Shown here in pieces: positions 33,547 through 42,005 of a stretch of 64,000 nt of DNA. A model generated the notes under the pieces. It searched no databases. It saw nothing but the letters and a program-made list of their open reading frames with translations, and was not told the DNA's origin. This DNA is from Neolewinella aquimaris. Its GTDB lineage: Bacteria > Bacteroidota > Bacteroidia > Chitinophagales > Saprospiraceae. Each line of letters begins with the position of its first letter. The first letter of the stretch is position 1. Position numbers and translations under genes: made by a program. Location of the stretch: assembly GCF_014197245.1 (NCBI RefSeq), contig NZ_JACIFF010000002.1, positions 58,250-122,249 of the forward strand, in the 5' to 3' direction.

Positions 33547-34575
33547 ATGAATCAGCATTTAGACCCCTCCTCCGCTAAGCTCAGTCCCGAAGACGGCGCC
33601 ATGGAACGCGCCCTCCGGCCGGACAGCCTGAGCGAGTTCAGCGGGCAACCCAAGATCGTTGCCAACCTCAAGGTATTCATCCAGGCAGCCGTGCAACGGG
33701 GCGATTCGCTCGACCACGTCCTGCTCCACGGCCCCCCGGGACTGGGTAAAACCACCCTGAGCCACATCATCGCCAACGAGCTCGGTGCGGAACTCAAGCT
33801 CACCAGCGGCCCGGTACTCGAAAAGCCCGGTGACCTCGCCGGCCTGCTCACCAACCTGAACGAGGGCGACGTACTCTTCATCGACGAGATTCACCGCCTG
33901 AACAACGTCGTAGAGGAGTACCTCTATTCCGCCATGGAGGATTACCGCATCGACATCATGATCGACAGCGGACCCAACGCCCGCTCGGTGCAGATCAACC
34001 TCAATCCGTTTACGCTGGTGGGGGCAACCACGCGGATGGGTCTGCTCACCGCCCCGATGCGCGCCCGCTTCGGCATCAATTGTTTGCTGGATTACTACGA
34101 CGTGCAGACATTGGTCAACATCATCAAGCGCTCCTGCGAGATCATGGCGGTCCCCATTACCGAAGAAGGGGCCCAGGAGATCGCCCGCCGCAGCCGGGGC
34201 ACCCCACGGATCGCCAACGCCCTGCTGCGCCGCATCCGCGACTTCGCCCAGGTAAAGGGTACCGGAACCATCGATAAAGAGATCGCCGACTACGGCCTAG
34301 CCGCCCTGAACGTAGACGAAGGGGGGCTCGACGAGATGGATAATAAGATCCTTGACGCCATCGTCCACAAATTTAAGGGAGGGCCGGTAGGCGTTTCGAC
34401 CATTGCTACCGCCGTCGGGGAGGAAACCGGCACCATCGAGGAGGTACACGAGCCGTTCCTTATCATGGAGGGCTACCTGATGCGTACGCCCCGGGGCCGG
34501 CAGGCAACGGAAAAGGCGTACCACCACATTGGTGCTACGCCTCCCGGTACGGTCAATACCCTATTCGAATTTTAG
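33547..34575 (+). CDS. ruvB: Holliday junction branch migration ATPase RuvB
   Basis: Hexameric AAA+ motor that drives Holliday junction migration with RuvA. 342 residues from the ATG giving MNQHLDPS; a GTG three codons upstream is an alternative. Walker [13 protein letters not shown] near residue 60, Walker [10 protein letters not shown] near residue 110, sensor 1 GATTRMG, arginine-finger region PMRARFG near residue 172, and the C-terminal winged-helix with [10 protein letters not shown]. ruvA and ruvC are not in the window. Confidence 0.97.
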   Translation: MNQHLDPSSAKLSPEDGAMERALRPDSLSEFSGQPKIVANLKVFIQAAVQRGDSLDHVLLHGPPGLGKTTLSHIIANELGAELKLTSGPVLEKPGDLAGLLTNLNEGDVLFIDEIHRLNNVVEEYLYSAMEDYRIDIMIDSGPNARSVQINLNPFTLVGATTRMGLLTAPMRARFGINCLLDYYDVQTLVNIIKRSCEIMAVPITEEGAQEIARRSRGTPRIANALLRRIRDFAQVKGTGTIDKEIADYGLAALNVDEGGLDEMDNKILDAIVHKFKGGPVGVSTIATAVGEETGTIEEVHEPFLIMEGYLMRTPRGRQATEKAYHHIGATPPGTVNTLFEF

Positions 34576-34599
34576 CAGCCTTCCATTAAGGCTTGTTTG

Positions 34600-36081
34600 C
34601 TATTCCTCCTCTCCGATCACCTGGGCGGTGGCCTTCACGGTGTCCACTACCTGCTGAACGGTGTGCTCCACTTCGTCGATGGCCTGATCGACCTTAGCGG
34701 CTGCCTGTCCGAGTAGAGACGGTGCTGGCGTACGCTGCTTTTTGTCCTTCCGGGGCGGGTCTACCTCACCGGCCAGCACCGCGCTGAAGGCGGCGAAGTT
34801 GGCAACCACGTCGGAGGGAGCGGCGTCGCGTAATTCCTTGCGGTTGGCCTTCGACTGTTTTTTGCCGGCTTTGATGGCGGCGGCCGCCGCGGCGAGTTTG
34901 GCTTCTTCTTCGGGCGATAGATTGCGGCTGGCCATGTCGGCGGCAATTTTTGCGCGCGCGGCCTCCTTAGCCTGACGTTCGGCCTGTTTGCGGGCCTGCT
35001 TTTCGGCACGCTGCTTGTCCTTCTCGATCCGGCCTTCCAGCATCGATTTGGTTTTAACCATGTCCGCCAGCTTTTCGTTCTTGCTGCTTACGCGGCTTTC
35101 GATCATGAGGATCTTGGCCTGGCGGATCTGGGCTTCCAGCTGCCCGTCGGTGCGCTCGATGCGGCGGCGTTCGAACTTCAGGTCCTCCTCGTCGCGGGCG
35201 ATGCTTTTCTGCATTCGCTCCATGGCCTTGAGCAGCCCCTGGTAGCGTGACTCATTGCGGCTCATTGCCGCGGCGGCACCCGTGGAAGTACTGGCTCCCC
35301 CACCTTGTCCGCGCTTCTCCTTCACCAGTTTGAAGGCGGAGTCGATGCGTCCGTAGACTTCGTCGCGATCCTGTTTGGTGAATTTTACTCCGTGAAATTT
35401 GCGCTGCAGCTCCCGCAGTTCCTGAAAGACTTTATTGAGGTGGGTACCCTCCCCGATGCGCTTTTCGACGTCTTCGAGCAGGGTGGCAAATTTGGCTTTC
35501 TGTTTTTTTGATTCTTCCTCGTACTGGGCGTTGACGGCCTGCCGCAGTTCCTTCAACTTTGCGAATACGGCGTCGGATCGCTTGCGCAGTTCGTTGCCCT
35601 GTTCCCGCATGAGGGTTTTATCCTGTAGCTGAGATTGCACTTTCTGCCAGAAGGCCTTCGCCTGGTTCCAGAGGTCGCTGCTGTAGGCCCCGGCCCGCTC
35701 GATGCGGTCTTCCATCTCGGCCAGTTCGCTACGGTAGCTCTGGGCCAGTTTCTCGCTGAGGACATTGAAGTGCCACTCGGTCTGGGCGCGCACGATCATG
35801 TCGGTTTGCTCCGCGCGCAGGTCGTCAGGGAGTAGCGATTCAGTTACGCTCAGTTCGCGGGCGATGACGCGATCGGGCTCCGGAAGCTCGGCTTCCTCTC
35901 CCTTGCGCCACTTTTCCATGAAGGCGTTGTAGACTTCGTCGGTCACCACCTTCTCGGGGAAGGTATGGATGCGTACAATGTTGTCCTCTACCTGTAGTTC
36001 GATGGTAATTAGGACGCGTTTTTCCTGGGCGTCACGCCCCCAGACGGCAATTCGGTTTCGCATGGCGATGGTCGTCTCCAC
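34600..36081 (-). CDS. Large coiled-coil protein of unknown function
   Basis: 493 residues, no signal peptide or membrane segment. The first 75 residues look globular (RIAVWGRDAQEKRVLITIEL). Residues about 90-400 are almost wholly charged helix, with long heptad stretches and an Ala/Lys/Glu/Gln-rich part (ERQAKEAARAKIAAD). A proline/lysine linker leads to a short amphipathic helix near the C-terminus (VDQAIDEVEHTVQQVVDTV). Repeated short helical pairs near residues 120-260 resemble DUF349-type modules but I could not confirm this. Probably a cytoplasmic scaffold or nucleic-acid-associated protein. A TACCTTCG box lies at 36133-36140. Confidence 0.7.
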   Translation of the reverse strand: METTIAMRNRIAVWGRDAQEKRVLITIELQVEDNIVRIHTFPEKVVTDEVYNAFMEKWRKGEEAELPEPDRVIARELSVTESLLPDDLRAEQTDMIVRAQTEWHFNVLSEKLAQSYRSELAEMEDRIERAGAYSSDLWNQAKAFWQKVQSQLQDKTLMREQGNELRKRSDAVFAKLKELRQAVNAQYEEESKKQKAKFATLLEDVEKRIGEGTHLNKVFQELRELQRKFHGVKFTKQDRDEVYGRIDSAFKLVKEKRGQGGGASTSTGAAAAMSRNESRYQGLLKAMERMQKSIARDEEDLKFERRRIERTDGQLEAQIRQAKILMIESRVSSKNEKLADMVKTKSMLEGRIEKDKQRAEKQARKQAERQAKEAARAKIAADMASRNLSPEEEAKLAAAAAAIKAGKKQSKANRKELRDAAPSDVVANFAAFSAVLAGEVDPPRKDKKQRTPAPSLLGQAAAKVDQAIDEVEHTVQQVVDTVKATAQVIGEEE

Positions 36082-36180
36082 CGGGTGGAATCGGTGATCC
36101 GCCCCTTCCGGTGAGTATAGTGATGTAGTAAACGAAGGTACAACGTGCCCCCCGACTTAGTGTTTTGGCGGCAGGGTAAC

Positions 36181-37191
36181 TCAGGCAGTCACCGCGGTAC
36201 CGATCAGTTTATTCTCCAGTAGGTATTCGGCAATCTGCACCGCGTTCGTGGCGGCTCCCTTGCGGAGGTTGTCCGCTACGACCCACATATTCAGTCCGTT
36301 CTCGATGCTTTCGTCGCGGCGCAGTCGGCCAACAAACACTTCATCGCGGTGCTTAGCCAGTAGCGGCATGGGGTAGACGTTGTTGGCGGGATCGTCCTGT
36401 AGTACCAGACCGGGAACTTCCGCCAGCAACTCCCGTACCGCCGCGATGGTAAAGGGGCGCTCGAACTCTACGTTGATGCTCTCACTGTGGCCACCGTGTA
36501 CGGGCACCCGTACGGCGGTAGCGGTGATGGCAATATCGTTGCTGCCCAGTATTTTGCGGGTCTCGTGCACCAGCTTCATTTCCTCCTTGGTGTAGTCGTT
36601 GTCGAGGAAGACATCGCAGTGCGGGATGCAATTTTCGAAAATTGGGTAATGGTAGGCGGGTTCTTCGCTCTTCCCACCGTCGCGCTCGGTTTCGTACTGC
36701 CGCACGGCCTTCACGCCGGTACCCGTAAACGACTGGTAAGTTGAAATAACCAACCGCTTGATCCCGAAGGCTTTATGCAGGGGAGCGAGGGCCACTACCA
36801 TCTGGATGGTGGAGCAATTGGGATTTGCGATGATGAGATCCTCGGCCGTCAGTTGATCGGCGTTCACTTCGGGGACGACCAGTTTTTTTGCGGGGTCCAT
36901 CCGCCAGGCGCTGCTGTTGTCGATCACCACCGTACCGACTTCGGCGAACTTAGGGGCCCATTCCAGGCTGGTGGATCCACCGGCGGAGAAGATGGCCACG
37001 TCACAACGGGCATCGACGGCATCCTGCAGGGATATTACGGTGTGTATCTTCCCCCGGTACTCGATCTCCTTGCCCACCGATCGCTCGGAGGCAACCGGCA
37101 GCAGTTCGGTGATCGGAAAATCGTGTGCTTCGAGCACTTCAAACATTACGCCACCGACCAGTCCGGTAGCTCCCACAACGGCAACTTTCAT
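36181..37191 (-). CDS. asd: Aspartate-semialdehyde dehydrogenase
   Basis: Reduces aspartyl phosphate to aspartate semialdehyde for Lys, Met, Thr and diaminopimelate synthesis. 336 residues from the ATG giving MKVAVVGATG. NADP loop VGATGLVG (residues 6-13), catalytic Cys in NPNCSTIQ near residue 128, substrate-binding His in RVPVHGGHSES near residue 237. The ATG is backed by a perfect TACTTTTG -7 box 23 bp upstream. It ends 109 bp before the coiled-coil gene. Confidence 0.96.
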   Translation of the reverse strand: MKVAVVGATGLVGGVMFEVLEAHDFPITELLPVASERSVGKEIEYRGKIHTVISLQDAVDARCDVAIFSAGGSTSLEWAPKFAEVGTVVIDNSSAWRMDPAKKLVVPEVNADQLTAEDLIIANPNCSTIQMVVALAPLHKAFGIKRLVISTYQSFTGTGVKAVRQYETERDGGKSEEPAYHYPIFENCIPHCDVFLDNDYTKEEMKLVHETRKILGSNDIAITATAVRVPVHGGHSESINVEFERPFTIAAVRELLAEVPGLVLQDDPANNVYPMPLLAKHRDEVFVGRLRRDESIENGLNMWVVADNLRKGAATNAVQIAEYLLENKLIGTAVTA

Positions 37192-37213
37192 ATCGCTTTG
37201 ATTTCGCAGGTAG

Positions 37214-37221
37214 CAAAAGTA
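37214..37221 (-). promoter_or_regulatory. -7 box TACTTTTG of asd
   Basis: Perfect TAnnTTTG on the minus strand, 23 bp upstream of the chosen asd start. Confidence 0.6.
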
Positions 37222-37266
37222 ATACACGGGGCGGGGACGCAGGAGCCACGCCCTTCCAAACAGCAA

Positions 37267-37302
37267 ACAAAAGCGGCCCCGAATTACAACTTCGGAGCCG
37301 CT
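37267..37302 (-). terminator. Terminator after the fasciclin gene
   Basis: On the minus strand AGCGGCTCCGAA pairs with TTCGGGGCCGCT (one mismatch) around a short loop, followed by TTTGTTTG. It separates the fasciclin gene from asd. Confidence 0.75.
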
Positions 37303-37340
37303 CGATTAAACGATTGAAGTGGGGTAATTCCGCAGGTGGC

Positions 37341-37859
37341 TTAGCGCTTGCCCTGCAGCGCTTCGAGGTCAAAGCCTTCGGGAATCAGCACCTGATCGAT
37401 GAGGTACACCTGGCCATTGCTGGCGGACAGGTTCTCCCCGATGGTGACTTCATCCCCGTTTAGCACACTGGAAAGCAGTTCGTTCGAGGCTGAATCGGAA
37501 CTGTCGATCAGGTGATGCTGTAACAGGGTGACCAGGGCCTCCCCATTCTCCGGCAGGAGTAAAGCGTCCAGGACGCCGTCTGGGAGAGCAGCGAATGCTT
37601 CGTCGGTGGGAGCGAGCAGGATGAAACTGCCGTCGGCGTCGAGGGCGTCGGTCAGACCGGCGGACTCCAGCGCGGTAGCCAGGGTAGTCGTTTCAGCGTG
37701 TTGGGCTACGGCTTCTCCGATCGTATGATCACTGGTCATAGGAGCAGTCTCCTCAGTGGTCATCTCATCGGTTTCGGGCATGTCTTCCTGGGCGTGCAAA
37801 CCGGAGGAAAACGTAAAGATGCTGGCAAGCAGCAGCAGGAAAAAAGATAAGGACTTCAT
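37341..37859 (-). CDS. Secreted fasciclin (FAS1) domain protein
   Basis: 172 residues from the ATG giving MKSLSFFLL, which opens a signal peptide ending near LHAQ. An acidic linker rich in Glu/Thr/Met follows, then one FAS1 domain with GSFILLAPTDEAFAALP (FAS1 H1 box) and the C-terminal NGQVYLIDQVLIP (H2 box). FAS1 domains mediate adhesion to matrix or other cells. No lipobox or sorting domain, so periplasmic or released. Followed by its own terminator. Confidence 0.9.
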   Translation of the reverse strand: MKSLSFFLLLLASIFTFSSGLHAQEDMPETDEMTTEETAPMTSDHTIGEAVAQHAETTTLATALESAGLTDALDADGSFILLAPTDEAFAALPDGVLDALLLPENGEALVTLLQHHLIDSSDSASNELLSSVLNGDEVTIGENLSASNGQVYLIDQVLIPEGFDLEALQGKR

Positions 37860-37889
37860 ACTCGGTTGGTTTAATGAAGAATAACGCAA

Positions 37890-38090
37890 CCGGGGCTCGG
37901 GCCTCCCGTGATGGGATGCCAGTATAGTTCGCGGGATTAACGGCCCGGAATCGGGAATTGTTTGCTCTATTTTCGGGGTCGAATGTTAAATATTTACCCA
38001 AATGCTCCGCACTACTGGAATTGCTCGGCTCCTGCGCGCCGCCGCCCTAATATTTAACAACCTTCATGCTGCGGGAATGGCCGAACGATG
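37890..38090. other. 200-bp intergenic region between panD and the fasciclin gene
   Basis: No ORF supported. It contains the AT-rich near-palindrome GTTAAATATTTAC at 37984-37996, a second ATATTTAAC word near 38050, and a 17-mer (CCTGCGCGCCGCCGCCC, 38031-38047) that also occurs inside panD at 38212-38228. No clear promoter octamer. Confidence 0.4.
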
Positions 38091-38435
38091 TTATAGTCGA
38101 TTTCCCTCGCCCGGAAAGGCCACCTTCGGTTCAAAAGCCAGTGCTTCCTCCGTGGTCATGTATCCGTAGGCAATGATGATGACGACATCTCCGACCTGGC
38201 ACCTGCGCGCCGCCGCCCCGTTGAGGCAGATGATGCCGGTGCCCTCCTCCCCGCGAATGGTGTAGGTCTCGATCCGCTCGCCGTTGTTGTTGTTGACAAT
38301 CTGCACCTTTTCGCCCTCGATGATTCCGGCCGCGTCGAGCAGCAGGCCATCGATGGTGATGCTGCCGACGTAGTTGAGGTTGGCCTCGGTGACAGTAGCG
38401 CGGTGAATTTTTCCTTTAAAACGTTGAATGAGCAT
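38091..38435 (-). CDS. panD: Aspartate 1-decarboxylase proenzyme
   Basis: Makes beta-alanine for pantothenate. 114 residues; pyruvoyl enzyme formed by self-cleavage at the Gly-Ser bond in YVGSITID (near residues 23-25). Conserved Lys9-type start [18 protein letters not shown] and [20 protein letters not shown] are present. The C-terminus FPGEGNRL is slightly long. It lies 56 bp downstream of panC on the same strand, so panC-panD form one pantothenate operon. Confidence 0.95.
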   Translation of the reverse strand: MLIQRFKGKIHRATVTEANLNYVGSITIDGLLLDAAGIIEGEKVQIVNNNNGERIETYTIRGEEGTGIICLNGAAARRCQVGDVVIIIAYGYMTTEEALAFEPKVAFPGEGNRL

Positions 38436-38491
38436 GGTCGGGGGTAAGATTGGGCTAAAATGAGTGCCGGCTTGGAAACGCACGGCTAAGG

Positions 38492-39361
38492 CTAAGGGTT
38501 GGCGGGGCCGATGATGCGGTTGTCGATGAGTCGTACCCTGCCAACCTGCACGGCGGTGGCCACAATAAGTTCTTCGGCGGAATCGCCGTCCTGGTATGGC
38601 AGCAGCGTACGGCCGTCTACGACTTCGACGTACTCCGGCTCGAGCAGGGGTTCGGACCGCATGTTCAGTACAGCTGTTTTTTCCAGTTCGCGGGCGGGCC
38701 AGCCGGCCCGGATACCCGCGGCTACGGCGGCCAGATGCAGGTTAATGCGGCCGGCGGCGGTGCGTTCCTGCGGTTGGAGCAAGCGGTTGCGGCTGCTGAG
38801 TGCCAGACCGTCGGCTTCCCGGACGGTGGGAACGGTCACGACCTCGATGCCTAACCCGAGCAGTTCGATCATTCGGCGGACTACAGCGACCTGCTGGTAG
38901 TCCTTCTGACCGAGATAAAGGACATCAGGACCGACGATCTCCAGCAGGCGACTGACCACCTGGGCTACTCCGGCGAAATGGCCCGGGCGGTAGGCTCCCT
39001 CCATCCGGGCGGTCAGGCTGCCGAAATCGAGGTTCGCCGCCCGGTTTTCTCCGGTACCCGCGGGGTATACGTCCTCTATGCCAGGCATGTACAGCAGGTT
39101 ACAGCCGTGGGCCGTGAGTAAGGCAGAATCCGCTTCGGGGGTCCGGGGATAGGCCAGCAGGTCGGATCCTACGTTGAACTGAGTGGGGTTGACGAAGATG
39201 CTGGCGACCGTGACCGCCTGCTCGGCCGCGCTGCGTTGGATCAGGGCGGCGTGACCGGGGTGGAGGGCTCCCATAGTAGGGACGAACCCGATGCGTTCTC
39301 CCTTCTTCCTGGCGGCGGAGAGGTAACCGGAAAGCTCGACGGCGGTGGTGAACGTTTGCAA
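38492..39361 (-). CDS. panC: Pantothenate synthetase
   Basis: ATP-dependent joining of pantoate and beta-alanine. About 289 residues from a TTG start (giving [11 protein letters not shown] after the initiator), which matches the family's usual N-terminus; an ATG-like start is only found far upstream. Motifs: [10 protein letters not shown] (ATP HIGH-type motif), FVNPTQF, and [23 protein letters not shown] (KMSKS-like). The reading frame runs another 41 codons upstream, but those residues are Pro-rich and unlike the family. Confidence 0.94.
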   Translation of the reverse strand: MQTFTTAVELSGYLSAARKKGERIGFVPTMGALHPGHAALIQRSAAEQAVTVASIFVNPTQFNVGSDLLAYPRTPEADSALLTAHGCNLLYMPGIEDVYPAGTGENRAANLDFGSLTARMEGAYRPGHFAGVAQVVSRLLEIVGPDVLYLGQKDYQQVAVVRRMIELLGLGIEVVTVPTVREADGLALSSRNRLLQPQERTAAGRINLHLAAVAAGIRAGWPARELEKTAVLNMRSEPLLEPEYVEVVDGRTLLPYQDGDSAEELIVATAVQVGRVRLIDNRIIGPANP

Positions 39362-39433
39362 GTCAGGCGCTGATTGGGGAGCGGGCAAGCCCGCTAAGGG
39401 CGGGCGAAGATAGGGGGTGTCCACAATATTTTG

Positions 39434-39441
39434 TAACTTTG
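39434..39441 (+). promoter_or_regulatory. -7 box TAACTTTG of the glycogen-synthase-like gene
   Basis: Perfect TAnnTTTG 87 bp upstream of the ATG at 39528. The leader contains a short perfect hairpin, GGAGCC/GGCTCC around 39450-39469, and a further GC-rich palindromic stretch near 39470-39500. Confidence 0.6.
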
Positions 39442-39527
39442 CCACCCTTGGAGCCGGCGTATAGGCTCCCGTGCCGGGCCGCAATGGCGGTCCGACCCGT
39501 CAATAACCTGCAACGCGATCATAAGAT

Positions 39528-40352
39528 ATGAGCAAAACTAAGGTGCTGATTGTTACCCAGGAAATGGATCCCTATACGGAGCTGACTGAAATAGCAACTA
39601 CCGTAAGGGCCCTGGCCCCCTACCTACAGAAAAACCAGATGGAAATTCGCGTGCTGATGCCACGCTATGGCACCATCAACGAACGTCGTCACCGGCTGCA
39701 CGAGGTCGTGCGTCTGTCCGGCATGAATATTATTGTGGACGACGACGACTATCCGCTCATCATCAAGGTGGCTTCCCTGCCCGACAAGGGAGTGCGGATG
39801 CAAGTCTATTTCCTCGATAACGAAGATTTCTTCAAGCGCAAGTTCGTCCACGTCGACAAGGCGGGCAACCCCTTTGACGACAACGCCGACCGCGCCGTGT
39901 TCTTCAGTAAGGGCGTGATCGAAACGGTCCGCAAGTTCGGCTGGCCGCCCGACATCATCCACGTGCACGGCTGGATGACCAGCCTGATCCCCTTCTACCT
40001 GCGCACGGCCTATAAGAACGAGCCCCTGTTCAAGAACAGTAAGATCGTATACAGCCTGTACCAGAGCGGACCGGAGGATCACATCACCGACGACTTCGCC
40101 ATGAAGGCCAGCATCAACGCCCTGAGCGAAGACGACCTAGCGCCCTACCTGGAAGACGGTAAGCCCGCCCTCCACCGGGGTGCGATCAAGTACAGCGACG
40201 CCGTGATTCGCGGCAGCGCGGAGCTGGACGAATCCCTGGAAGTTGCCCTGACCAGTTCTGATATCCCCGTGCTGAACGTCCAGGGTGAAGAATCACCCAA
40301 GGCAAGCGTGGAATTCTACCGGGAGCTGCTCGCCGCCGAAGTAGAAAAGTAA
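39528..40352 (+). CDS. Short glycogen/starch-synthase-like protein (GT5 N-terminal domain only)
   Basis: 274 residues against about 470-500 for full glycogen synthase. The protein matches only the N-terminal Rossmann half (KVLIVTQEMDPY, RVLMPRYGTINERRH, DNADRAVFFSKGVIE, PDIIHVHGWMTSLIP). The usual ADP-glucose-binding KxGGL near the start is replaced by PYTELTEIATTV, and the C-terminal nucleotide-binding domain with its catalytic Glu is absent. It is therefore unlikely to be a working synthase; a regulatory or scaffold role is possible. Similar short forms next to panC and DUF4270 are, as I recall, common in Bacteroidota. A terminator follows. Confidence 0.85.
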   Translation: MSKTKVLIVTQEMDPYTELTEIATTVRALAPYLQKNQMEIRVLMPRYGTINERRHRLHEVVRLSGMNIIVDDDDYPLIIKVASLPDKGVRMQVYFLDNEDFFKRKFVHVDKAGNPFDDNADRAVFFSKGVIETVRKFGWPPDIIHVHGWMTSLIPFYLRTAYKNEPLFKNSKIVYSLYQSGPEDHITDDFAMKASINALSEDDLAPYLEDGKPALHRGAIKYSDAVIRGSAELDESLEVALTSSDIPVLNVQGEESPKASVEFYRELLAAEVEK

Positions 40353-40392
40353 CCAACCATACCGCAGTTCGGGCCCTCCCTTACCTCGAGAC

Positions 40393-40430
40393 ACGAGTCC
40401 TTCCCTTCACCGGGGAAGGACTCGTTTACT
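40393..40430 (+). terminator. Terminator after the glycogen-synthase-like gene
   Basis: Perfect 13-bp stem ACGAGTCCTTCCC / GGGAAGGACTCGT with a 7-nt loop, then TTACTTTTT. Confidence 0.9.
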
Positions 40431-40490
40431 TTTTCCTAGACCAAGATTGTTGTCCCCCTCCGCCTAACTACCGTCTACAGATCAGACTAA

Positions 40491-41885
40491 ATGAAGACTA
40501 CGCTTAGCCTTTTTTCCCTCGCTATCCTACTGCTTGCCGGCTGTACGGATCCCATCACCGTGGGTTCCGAGCTCCTGGACGCGGACCGCGCCGACACCGG
40601 CGAAACCACCGACGTCACCTTCACCACGCGGGTGGTGCGGGAAGACAGTCTCTTTACCTTTAACGGATTGAATCCGACAGCACCGAGCACCTTCACCTTT
40701 GGCCAGATTGAGGACGCAAACTTTGGAGCTACGCGACACAGTGCCTACCTGGTCCCCAGACTTCCACGTAGCACGGCCAGCGGTCTGCCGCTCGTTCCCC
40801 TGTTCGCCCAGCGGACCGACATTACGATCGACTCGGCCGTTTTGATCCTCCCCATCGATACCGCGCGGGCGTTCTACGGCGCGGGCCGCACCTTTCCGGT
40901 ACGGGGTACGGAAATCATCACCCCCATTCCCTTCGACGAGGATGCCTACAGCACCTTTACGACACCGACCAACATGGTCAACCTCCTGGCGCAGAGTAGT
41001 TTTACCGGTTCGCTAACCCCGACCGAGGTCAGAGATACCTCGATCACCGGCCGCTCCTTTCGCCGCGCCCATATCCGGATCCGGATGGCTGAACCCTTTA
41101 TTGACTTGATTCGCAATCTTCCGGCAACGGCCTACGATGCCGATTCCACCTTCCGCGACAACTTCGCCGGGATCTACCTCGAGCCGGACGGAGTCAGCGA
41201 CGGGCTGATTACCCTGCTGCCCGCAGAGGTAGCCTCCACTGCCGCCGATACTCTCTATAACGGCTTCAACATTTATTACCGCGACACTACCGGTGCGCCT
41301 TCGGAATATCGCATCAGTTTCCGGCAGATCCTGCCGAATTACGCCTTCGACTTCAGCAATTCGCTGGTGGGTGAACTCCTGGCCGATGGTGCCGACAACG
41401 ACCTGACCGCCCTGGTCGGTCAGGGTGGCCTGGTCACTCAGCTCGACTTCACCGACCTGGCTTCCCTTAGTGATCGGGTGATCAACCGCGCCGTACTGGA
41501 AATTCCCATTGCGGACGTGGAGGGAGTAAGCTACACCGACTATCCGGTTCCGAGCCGGGTCGAACTGTGGTACCGCCCGAGCAGCGATGCGGAGCTGGCG
41601 TTCATCACCGACCGCGTCGAGCTCACGCGTACCGGTGCGGGAGCCACCGGATTCAATAGCTTTCTCGGTGGGCGCTTAAATACCGAAGACGGCATTCAGC
41701 TGTATTCCCCCGCCTTCACCGTCCACATGCAGCGCATCGTTGATGGAGAGGTGCCCCCTACGGTTTACCTTCGCGTTACCCCGTTGGCAAGTACCGAATT
41801 CCGGTCGGCGCGGGTGTTCCTTAACGGTCCCGATAGCGCCGAACATCCGGCCCGCGTCCGGCTGACCTTCACTAAGTTGGATTAG
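40491..41885 (+). CDS. DUF4270 outer-membrane lipoprotein
   Basis: 464 residues with a lipoprotein signal (LLLAGCTD, lipidated Cys near residue 18). Beta-rich mature protein with the DUF4270 start PITVGSELLD and later FGQIEDANFG; function unknown, conserved across Bacteroidota and commonly beside glmS and the glycogen-synthase-like gene, as here. Expected at the outer membrane or surface. No C-terminal sorting domain. Confidence 0.88.
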   Translation: MKTTLSLFSLAILLLAGCTDPITVGSELLDADRADTGETTDVTFTTRVVREDSLFTFNGLNPTAPSTFTFGQIEDANFGATRHSAYLVPRLPRSTASGLPLVPLFAQRTDITIDSAVLILPIDTARAFYGAGRTFPVRGTEIITPIPFDEDAYSTFTTPTNMVNLLAQSSFTGSLTPTEVRDTSITGRSFRRAHIRIRMAEPFIDLIRNLPATAYDADSTFRDNFAGIYLEPDGVSDGLITLLPAEVASTAADTLYNGFNIYYRDTTGAPSEYRISFRQILPNYAFDFSNSLVGELLADGADNDLTALVGQGGLVTQLDFTDLASLSDRVINRAVLEIPIADVEGVSYTDYPVPSRVELWYRPSSDAELAFITDRVELTRTGAGATGFNSFLGGRLNTEDGIQLYSPAFTVHMQRIVDGEVPPTVYLRVTPLASTEFRSARVFLNGPDSAEHPARVRLTFTKLD

Positions 41886-42005
41886 ATAAAACAACTTACA
41901 ATACTTATATTTCGTTTAATTTAACGGAACCGCGAGTACACCACCCACTCACCCTGATTATACGTCCGGGTTCCGTACCCATGAACACCCTTTAACACTC
42001 TCTTT

